The position numbers were made by a program, and so were the translations under genes. Below the pieces are notes generated by a model that was given only the letters and a program-made list of their open reading frames with translations, made no database searches and was not told the DNA's origin. A stretch of 5,139 nt of DNA from Xanthobacteraceae bacterium (GTDB lineage: Bacteria; Pseudomonadota; Alphaproteobacteria; Rhizobiales; Xanthobacteraceae), in assembly GCA_030648135.1 (NCBI GenBank), contig JAUSIF010000373.1, positions 1-5,139 on the forward strand. Reading direction: 5' to 3'. Each line of letters opens with the position of its first letter. Within the stretch, counting starts at the first letter, position 1. This document shows, in pieces, positions 1 through 5,139 of the stretch.

Positions 1-379
1 GCGAGCGAATGAGCCGCCAATTGGCGGTGATGTTCACCGCGATGACCTCGTCCCAATCCTTCGGCTCCACATGGCCGAGCGGAGAGAGATTGCCGGACAC
101 CCCGGCATTGCCCACGAGCACGTCGAGCCGGCCGTAGCGCTCGTGCAGCGCCGCGCCCAGCCGGTCGAGCGCATCGAAATCGCGCAAATCGGCCGGCACC
201 AGCGTGGCGCCGCCGCCCTCTTGCTTGATCGCGTCGTCCAGTTCCTCGAGCCCGCCGACGGTGCGGGCGAGCGCCACCACATGCGCGCCGGCGCGCGCCA
301 ACGCCAGCGCGGTGGCCTTGCCGAGCCCGCGCGAGGCGCCGGTGACGAGCGCGATCTTTGCGGCGAGGGGTTTCGCCAT
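1..379 (-). CDS. SDR-family NAD(P)-dependent oxidoreductase, N-terminal part (cut by window edge)
   Basis: This is the N-terminal half of a short-chain dehydrogenase/reductase; 126 codons are visible and the gene runs off the left edge. The Rossmann nucleotide-binding motif TGASRGLG lies at residues 13-20. An Asp at 64 (PADLRD) is the usual adenine-contacting position, the NAG motif is at 91-93, and Asn116 (AVN) fits the structural and catalytic Asn of the family. Arg39 after the second strand hints at NADP(H) preference, which is inference. The catalytic Ser and YxxxK lie outside the window, so activity cannot be judged. Typical family length is about 250 residues. The ATG is the earliest possible start because an in-frame TGA lies two codons upstream. 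No clear Shine-Dalgarno precedes it. It follows purF by 23 nt, so it is probably co-transcribed and perhaps translationally dependent on purF. The substrate cannot be predicted. Confidence 0.93.
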   Translation of the reverse strand, partial: MAKPLAAKIALVTGASRGLGKATALALARAGAHVVALARTVGGLEELDDAIKQEGGGATLVPADLRDFDALDRLGAALHERYGRLDVLVGNAGVSGNLSPLGHVEPKDWDEVIAVNITANWRLIRS

Positions 380-402
380 CGGATATCAGTGAAGGAAGGC
401 GA

Positions 403-1887
403 TCAAACCGCCTCGGCCAAGAGCGACAATTGCCGCGGGCCGCCCATCTCGCCGGTGATGTCGGTGAGCGGCGTCGGATATTCGCCGGTGAAGCAGTGGT
501 CGGTATATTGCGGCCGCTCCGGAGTGCGCCGCTCGTGACCCATGGCGCGATAGAGGCCCTCGATCGAGAGGAAGGCGAGCGAATCCGCGCCGATATATTT
601 GCGCATGCCTTCGAGATCGTGGGTGGCGGCCAAGAGCTTGTCGCGCTCGGGCGTGTCGATGCCGTAATAGTCGGAGTGCGTAATCGGCGGAGAAGCGATG
701 CGGAAATGCACCTCGCGCGCGCCGGCTTCGCGCATCATGCGCACGATCTTCACCGAGGTGGTGCCGCGCACCAGTGAGTCGTCGATCAGCACGATGCGCT
801 TGCCTTTCACCACCGCGCGGTTGGAGGAGTGCTTCAGGCGCACGCCGAGCTCGCGGATGTTCTGCGCCGGCTCGATGAAGGTGCGCCCGACATAATGGTT
901 GCGGATGATGCCGAACTCGTAGGGCAGGCCGGCCTGCTGGCCGTAGCCGGTGGCTGCCGGCACGCCGGAATCCGGCACCGGCACCACCACGTCGGCCTCC
1001 GCCGGCGCCTCGATCGCGAGCTGAATGCCGAGTTTTTTGCGGATCTCGTAGACGCTGCGGCCGCCGACGATGGAATCGGGCCGGGCGAAATAGATATATT
1101 CGAAGATGCAGGGCCTGGGCACCATCGGCGGGAACGGCTTGATCGACTGCATGCCTTCGGCGTCGATCACCACCACCTCGCCGTTCTCGATGTCGCGCAC
1201 GTATTTCGCATTGATGATGTCGAGCGCGCAGGTCTCCGACGCCAGGATCGGCGAGCCGTCGAGTTCGCCCAGCACCAGCGGCCGGATGCCGAGCGGGTCG
1301 CGCGCGCCCACCAGCTTCTTGTTGGTGAGGCCGACGAAGGCGTAGGCACCTTCGAGTTGGCGCAGCGCGTCGATGAAGCGCTCGACGAAGCGCGGCATTT
1401 TGGAGCGCGCGACCAGATGCAGCACCACCTCGGTGTCGCTGGTGGATTGCATGATGGCGCCGTCGCGCACCAGCTGGCGGCGTAGCGTGAGGCCGTTGGT
1501 GAGATTGCCGTTGTGGCCGATGGCGAAGCCGCCGGTATCGAATTCGGAGAACAGCGGCTGCACGTTGCGCAAAATGGTGCCGCCGGTGGTGGAATAGCGC
1601 ACATGGCCGATGGTGGACGAGCCGGGCAGGAGGTCGATCACGCTGCGCTTGGAGAAGGTATCGCCGACCAGGCCGAGCCGGCGCTCGGAATGGAACCGCT
1701 TGCCGTCGTAGCTGACGATGCCGGCCGCCTCCTGGCCGCGGTGTTGCAGCGCGTGCAGGCCGAGCGCGGTGATGGTGGCGGCATCGGTATGATTATAGAT
1801 GCCGAATACGCCGCACTCCTCGCGCAGGCGGTCGCCGTCCGCGTCAAAGGCGAGATCATTCGCAGCTAGGCGGTCGGCTGCGTCCAT
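403..1887 (-). CDS. purF: Amidophosphoribosyltransferase (glutamine PRPP amidotransferase)
   Basis: PurF catalyses the first committed step of de novo purine synthesis in the cytoplasm: PRPP plus glutamine to 5-phosphoribosylamine. The 494-residue length is normal. A 24-residue N-terminal extension precedes EECGVFGI, so Cys25 should become the N-terminal nucleophile of the glutaminase domain after propeptide removal, as in the Bacillus-type enzyme. Other glutaminase motifs are GHVRYST (94-100) and HNGNL (125-129). The phosphoribosyltransferase half has the PRPP loop VLIDDSLVRGTTS (366-378). Compared with the Bacillus subtilis enzyme as I remember it, only one of four Fe-S ligand cysteines is kept (Cys260); the others align with Asp406, Pro459 and Thr462, so no cluster is expected. 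The start is supported by GGAGG six nt upstream. The gene lies 21 nt after cvpA and 23 nt before the SDR gene, which indicates an operon. Confidence 0.98.
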   Translation of the reverse strand: MDAADRLAANDLAFDADGDRLREECGVFGIYNHTDAATITALGLHALQHRGQEAAGIVSYDGKRFHSERRLGLVGDTFSKRSVIDLLPGSSTIGHVRYSTTGGTILRNVQPLFSEFDTGGFAIGHNGNLTNGLTLRRQLVRDGAIMQSTSDTEVVLHLVARSKMPRFVERFIDALRQLEGAYAFVGLTNKKLVGARDPLGIRPLVLGELDGSPILASETCALDIINAKYVRDIENGEVVVIDAEGMQSIKPFPPMVPRPCIFEYIYFARPDSIVGGRSVYEIRKKLGIQLAIEAPAEADVVVPVPDSGVPAATGYGQQAGLPYEFGIIRNHYVGRTFIEPAQNIRELGVRLKHSSNRAVVKGKRIVLIDDSLVRGTTSVKIVRMMREAGAREVHFRIASPPITHSDYYGIDTPERDKLLAATHDLEGMRKYIGADSLAFLSIEGLYRAMGHERRTPERPQYTDHCFTGEYPTPLTDITGEMGGPRQLSLLAEAV

Positions 1888-1893
1888 GCTCGT

Positions 1894-1898
1894 CCTCC
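1894..1898 (-). promoter_or_regulatory. Ribosome binding site of purF
   Basis: GGAGG on the minus strand, six nt before the ATG at 1887. It is a strong Shine-Dalgarno inside the 21-nt cvpA-purF gap. It fixes the purF start so that a 24-residue propeptide precedes the catalytic cysteine. Confidence 0.85.
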
Positions 1899-1908
1899 GA
1901 TCCGAGAG

Positions 1909-2589
1909 TCACTGCTGGGTGCCGCGCGTGCTCTCGAGCAATTGTTCGAATCTCTGCCGGTCCGGTCGCTTGTACGTCTGCTCGCCTTCGGCCGCAACGC
2001 GCGGCGCCGTGGGACTCGTCTCCGTGCGTTTCGCCGGCGGCGCCGCCGTGGGTTCCGCCGGCTCGTCGCCCTTCTTCGGCCGTCGCAACCGCTTCAAGAA
2101 GGCGGTCTCCGGGTCGTCCGGCAAGACCGACAACAGCCAATCGCCGGTTCCCTGCAGCACCACCCGCGAACGGGCGCCTTTTACCCATTCGGGCTGGCTT
2201 TTCTGAGGCACCAGCCAGGAGAAGAACAGGAATACGACCACCATGATGATGAGGCCGCGGGCGAGCCCGAACAGAAAGCCGAGCGAGCGGTCGAGCGCGC
2301 CCACGCGGCTGTCGAGGACGAGGTCGGAAATCTTAACCGTGAACAATGAGACGATGAGCAGCGTGAGCAGAAACAGGCCGAGGCCGGCAACCGCCTTGGC
2401 GACCAGCTCGTTGGTGACATATTGCTTTACGAAGATTTCGGCCCGGGCGAAGCCGTAGAGGGTCACCGCCGCCGCGATCAGCCAGGCCGCGATTGATAGG
2501 ATCTCGCGCATGAAGCCCCGCACCATGGCGAGCAGGCCCGAGATCAGCATGACCGCGAGCAATCCGAGATCGAGCAAAGTGAGGGGCAT
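1909..2589 (-). CDS. cvpA: CvpA family inner-membrane protein
   Basis: The 226-residue protein has the CvpA architecture. Four hydrophobic segments lie at about 5-23, 31-49, 65-85 and 104-127, the first followed by the typical RGFMREI (24-30), and the family-like stretch LDRSLGFLFGLARG is at 99-112. After the last membrane segment comes a roughly 95-residue hydrophilic, proline- and charge-rich cytoplasmic tail, longer than in the minimal family member; the tail looks low-complexity and I assign it no function. In Escherichia coli the gene precedes purF and was named for colicin V production. Family members have been linked to envelope stress tolerance, but the molecular activity is unsettled. 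Position directly upstream of purF (21 nt) agrees with the common cvpA-purF pairing. A modest Shine-Dalgarno (AAGG, 2598-2595) lies five nt before the ATG. Confidence 0.95.
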   Translation of the reverse strand: MPLTLLDLGLLAVMLISGLLAMVRGFMREILSIAAWLIAAAVTLYGFARAEIFVKQYVTNELVAKAVAGLGLFLLTLLIVSLFTVKISDLVLDSRVGALDRSLGFLFGLARGLIIMVVVFLFFSWLVPQKSQPEWVKGARSRVVLQGTGDWLLSVLPDDPETAFLKRLRRPKKGDEPAEPTAAPPAKRTETSPTAPRVAAEGEQTYKRPDRQRFEQLLESTRGTQQ

Positions 2590-2640
2590 GAAAGCCTTGC
2601 GATTCCTAGCGTTTCCGACTCGGGCCGGCCTGGCGCGAGC

Positions 2641-2665
2641 TATATAACCCCGCCCGGCGGCGGCG

Positions 2666-2669
<4 letters not shown>
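2641..2669 (-). promoter_or_regulatory. Candidate sigma-70-type promoter for cvpA-purF
   Basis: On the minus strand ATGACG (2669-2664) is followed after exactly 17 nt by TATATA (2646-2641). This overlaps the radA stop codon and lies about 50 nt before the cvpA start. The TATATA stands out in otherwise GC-rich DNA. The -35 match is only moderate, so this is a plausible internal promoter, not a demonstrated one. It would let cvpA-purF-SDR be transcribed independently of radA. Confidence 0.35.
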
Positions 2670-4078
<1,409 letters not shown>

Positions 4079-4096
4079 GTGAAGTCAGGAGACTCA

Positions 4097-4126
4097 AATT
4101 TGCGATTCAGGAAGTCACGTTATCAA
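4097..4126 (-). promoter_or_regulatory. Candidate promoter for radA supplied by the inserted DNA
   Basis: On the minus strand TTGATA (4126-4121) is followed after 18 nt by CAAATT (4102-4097). The -35 is a 5/6 match and the -10 only 3/6. It would give a transcript starting within about 20 nt of the radA ATG, consistent with the lack of a Shine-Dalgarno there. Offered as a weak candidate only. Confidence 0.22.
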
Positions 4127-4148
4127 GTGGCGACTGGAATGCTACACT
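4120..4148 (+). promoter_or_regulatory. Candidate extended -10 promoter for the two small membrane-protein genes
   Basis: TTATCA (4120-4125), a 17-nt spacer, then TACACT (4143-4148) preceded by TGC, which gives an extended -10. Each hexamer matches consensus at four of six positions. It lies about 130 nt before the first small gene and overlaps the candidate radA promoter back to back. It is the best plus-strand promoter I can see in this stretch, still weak. Confidence 0.3.
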
Positions 4149-4206
4149 TCTTCTTCGTCGTTAGGGGGAGGCTGGTTTATTCTTTTGATTCTGGTCTTCA
4201 GTGTTA

Positions 4207-4287
4207 ATGACCGCGCGCAGCAGCGTGACCTATGAGTTGCTGAGAGAAACGGTCATGGATGTATTGGGCACGCGTCAATGGCCTTAA
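4207..4287 (+). CDS. Possible 26-residue leader peptide overlapping the first small gene
   Basis: An ATG-started reading frame encodes 26 residues (beginning MTARSSVTYELL, ending RQWP) and stops with TAA ten nt inside the next gene (4278-4511). The overlap would allow translational coupling, which is attractive because the downstream gene lacks a convincing ribosome binding site of its own. However, this frame also has no clear Shine-Dalgarno, and an open frame of this length can arise by chance. A GTG at 4201 in the same frame is an alternative start. No similarity recognised. Confidence 0.22.
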   Translation: MTARSSVTYELLRETVMDVLGTRQWP

Positions 4288-4511
4288 TCCGCAACGAACG
4301 CACCAAGTTGACGGCGACGTGGCTCAACACCCTCGCTGCAGCCACCGTCGTAACCGGGGTGATCGCGCCTATGGTCGCCGTAGTGTTCGGTTTGCCGACA
4401 TTGAGAACCATATCGACAGGTGCCTTCGCGCTCGCGACCTTGGTTTGGCTTTTACTCGGCGTTGCCCTACATATGTTGGCAAGACGTATTCTCGGGAGAC
4501 TGCGCGAATGA
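4278..4511 (+). CDS. Unrecognised small two-transmembrane protein
   Basis: A 77-residue protein I do not recognise at family level. Two hydrophobic segments, at about 17-39 and 47-67, are flanked by a basic N-terminus (RNERTK) and a basic C-terminus (RRILGRLRE). The positive-inside rule therefore predicts a hairpin with both ends in the cytoplasm. It shares a general style with small holin-like or 'amino acid transporter'-labelled proteins, but no motif supports either. The ATG at 4278 is the only standard start in the open frame after the upstream TGA at 4233. No strong Shine-Dalgarno is seen. Its stop overlaps the next start as ATGA, so the two proteins are probably made together and may interact. 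Codon use (TTA twice, AGA three times, ATA, CTA) and about 57% GC differ from the flanking core genes, which suggests transfer. It is divergent from radA. Confidence 0.72.
   Translation: MALIRNERTKLTATWLNTLAAATVVTGVIAPMVAVVFGLPTLRTISTGAFALATLVWLLLGVALHMLARRILGRLRE
4494..4498 (+). promoter_or_regulatory. Ribosome binding site of the second small gene
   Basis: GGGAG lies inside the end of the first small gene, nine nt before the ATG at 4508. It supports the short 42-residue start over a longer in-frame ATG at 4259, whose extra 83 codons would merely be the first small gene read in another frame. Confidence 0.55.
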
Positions 4512-4636
4512 CCGCTTTTGAGCTTTATGCCTTGTTCGGCGCACCGCTGCTATTGGTTGTTGTCGCTGTGGCGGTCGTGTGGCTTACCCGCCTGGAAGAT
4601 AGGCACGAAAAGCGCCATCACGCTGCGGCCGAATGA
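4508..4636 (+). CDS. Unrecognised single-transmembrane small protein
   Basis: A 42-residue protein with one hydrophobic segment (about 9-27, rich in Leu and Val, ending in VVWL) and a charged, histidine-containing tail (TRLEDRHEKRHHAAAE). The tail places the C-terminus in the cytoplasm by the positive-inside rule. Its ATG overlaps the TGA of the upstream gene, and GGGAG lies nine nt upstream, a typical translationally coupled pair. I do not recognise a family. By shape it could be an accessory subunit of the neighbouring two-transmembrane protein, a membrane-acting toxin or a holin-like partner, and nothing in the sequence separates these. The stop is only 21 nt from the distal 48-bp repeat, so the pair fills the insert tightly. 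Confidence 0.65.
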   Translation: MTAFELYALFGAPLLLVVVAVAVVWLTRLEDRHEKRHHAAAE

Positions 4637-4704
4637 GCCGCACTGCCCAACAACACCACCGCGCCGCAGGCTTGGCAGATGTAAGTCGCGCGGGTGCGGG
4701 CCAT
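4618..4704 (-). pseudogene. Truncated radA start (dead 5' fragment left by insertion)
   Basis: The frame begins with the same 16 residues as RadA, MARTRATYICQACGAV, including the first zinc-finger pair (Cys10, Cys13). It then diverges into 12 unrelated residues and stops at 4618. Gln11 uses CAA here and CAG in the intact gene. Nucleotide identity ends after two bases of codon 16. This fragment is joined to what looks like the original upstream region of radA (4706 onward) and is probably the pre-insertion start of the gene. It lacks the ATPase domain and cannot function as RadA. Confidence 0.85.
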
Positions 4705-4705
4705 G
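4658..4705. repeat. 48-bp direct repeat, copy 2 (distal candidate attachment site)
   Basis: This is the partner of 4032-4079, 47 of 48 bases identical and in the same orientation. It carries the ancestral radA flank on its right (4706 onward) and insert DNA on its left. A recombination junction inside this block best explains the abrupt end of similarity at both edges. Confidence 0.95.
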
Positions 4706-4754
4706 GCAATGCCGAAGATCAAAACCTTAACACGATCGGTCGCGAACCGCCGAT
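4706..4754 (-). promoter_or_regulatory. Probable ancestral radA leader, now stranded upstream of the insert
   Basis: A 49-nt gap between the SPW-repeat gene stop and the truncated radA start. If the insertion model is right, this was the native radA 5' flank. No strong promoter hexamers or Shine-Dalgarno are visible, so radA may originally have been read through from the upstream gene. A perfect 7-bp inverted repeat (GCCGATC, seven-base loop, GATCGGC; 4749-4769) overlaps the SPW-repeat gene stop. With no following T-run on the minus strand it is not a classic terminator. Confidence 0.4.
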
Positions 4755-5117
4755 CTAGGTTCGATCGGCCGGATTACGGCGCACGTCCCAGATTTCATAG
4801 AGCGCCAAGGCCAGGACCAGAACGCCGACCAAGACGAAATCGGCATTCGCCGCGAACCGCGCGGAACCCAAGGCCCAGGGCGAGACCAGGAGCCACGCGC
4901 CCAAAACGACGTTGATCCATTCCTCCCAGAGCCGAAAGCTGGATAATTCCACGACCACCGCCAGAATCAGCAGGAATCCGACCGCGACCGCGTTCTCCAC
5001 CAGCGTGGTTTCGCTCTCGAAGTGCAGCGCCCACGGCGAGATGCAGAGCCAGATGCCCAAGATCCAATTGGTCCAATCTTCCCACTGCTTCGGAAACGAA
5101 AATCTGGCGATCGGCAT
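4755..5117 (-). CDS. SPW-repeat integral membrane protein
   Basis: A 120-residue membrane protein with two copies of the SPW repeat: residues 12-31 (WEDWTNWILGIWLCISPWAL) and 64-83 (WEEWINVVLGAWLLVSPWAL). Each has a Trp-rich amphipathic start, a membrane helix with LGxW, and the SPW motif (27-29, 79-81). Each repeat is followed by a second hydrophobic helix (about 43-58 and 92-108), giving four predicted membrane segments. The architecture matches two-repeat members of the SPW family, whose function is unknown. The start is supported by GGAGG four nt upstream (5126-5122). The gene is co-directional with radA and would sit about 50 nt before it without the insert, though a functional link to RadA is not implied. 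The family call is confident and the role is unknown. Confidence 0.9.
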   Translation of the reverse strand: MPIARFSFPKQWEDWTNWILGIWLCISPWALHFESETTLVENAVAVGFLLILAVVVELSSFRLWEEWINVVLGAWLLVSPWALGSARFAANADFVLVGVLVLALALYEIWDVRRNPADRT

Positions 5118-5139
5118 GTTGCCTCCATGAGCGGCGATC

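Larger units (their letters stand above)
4080..4705. mobile_element. Putative 626-bp integrative mini-element at the 5' end of radA
   Basis: The segment is bounded by 48-bp direct repeats of the radA 5' end; the stated limits count one repeat, and 4032-4657 would be equivalent. GC falls to about 45% in 4081-4200 and about 57% across the first small gene, against about 75% in the adjacent radA start. The small genes use TTA, CTA, ATA and AGA codons and lie opposite to every neighbour. Content in order is a 198-nt leader, an unrecognised two-transmembrane protein, an overlapping one-transmembrane protein, then the distal repeat only 21 nt after the last stop. No integrase, transposase or terminal inverted repeat is visible. 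The repeats plus foreign composition argue for site-specific insertion, but a decayed larger island or a non-mobile duplication cannot be excluded. Removing it would restore a 50-nt gap between the SPW-repeat gene and radA. Confidence 0.6.

Noticed and set aside
829..1485. 218-codon plus-strand open frame opposite purF
   Set aside because: Antisense shadow of a full-length PurF, with low-complexity His/Arg/Asp-rich translation and no recognisable motifs.
4081..4094. AGTC-AGGA-GACT mini-hairpin just before the radA start as a translational control element
   Set aside because: The stem is only four to five base pairs, below what I would trust without conservation.
4259..4636. 125-codon version of the second small gene starting at 4259
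   Set aside because: The first 83 codons are just the first small gene read out of frame and are Arg-rich; the ATGA overlap and GGGAG nine nt upstream favour the 4508 start.
4749..4769. 7-bp inverted repeat as a rho-independent terminator for the SPW-repeat gene
   Set aside because: The stem is perfect but short, and no T-rich run follows on the minus strand.

Overview
The window is a high-GC chromosomal segment. Its gene content and order (radA, cvpA, purF, SDR oxidoreductase, all on the minus strand) suggest an alphaproteobacterium, most likely of the Hyphomicrobiales (Rhizobiales), where I recall this order being common. That assignment is inference from gene order and composition; no rRNA or other taxonomic marker is present.

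Layout, read in the direction of transcription (right to left). At the right end is a complete SPW-repeat membrane protein gene (5117-4755). Next comes a 48-bp copy of the beginning of radA (4705-4658), then about 580 bp of lower-GC DNA carrying two tiny overlapping membrane-protein genes on the opposite strand (4278-4511 and 4508-4636). After that come the complete radA (4078-2666), cvpA (2589-1909), purF (1887-403) and the first 126 codons of an SDR oxidoreductase (379-1, cut by the window edge). cvpA, purF and the SDR gene are separated by only 21 and 23 nt and look like one transcription unit. radA may read into it, with a candidate secondary promoter at the radA/cvpA junction.

The core genes are housekeeping. 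RadA is the recombination-intermediate processing ATPase, CvpA an inner-membrane protein, and PurF the first committed enzyme of purine synthesis. The SDR enzyme is of unknown substrate.

The notable feature is upstream of radA. The first 15 codons of radA plus 3 flanking bases (4032-4079) are repeated at 4658-4705 with one mismatch, which is synonymous. The DNA between the two copies has lower GC (about 45% in 4081-4200, about 57% across the first small gene, against about 75% in the adjacent radA 5' end) and uses codons such as TTA, CTA, ATA and AGA. The simplest reading is a very small integrative element (626 bp counting one repeat) that inserted site-specifically at the 5' end of radA and rebuilt an intact radA start. 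It left a dead radA start, with the ancestral upstream sequence, on the far side. It encodes no recombinase. It is therefore either a decayed remnant or a non-autonomous two-gene cassette moved in trans. Removing one repeat unit would restore a 50-nt spacing between the SPW-repeat gene and radA, so the insertion split a co-directional neighbourhood.
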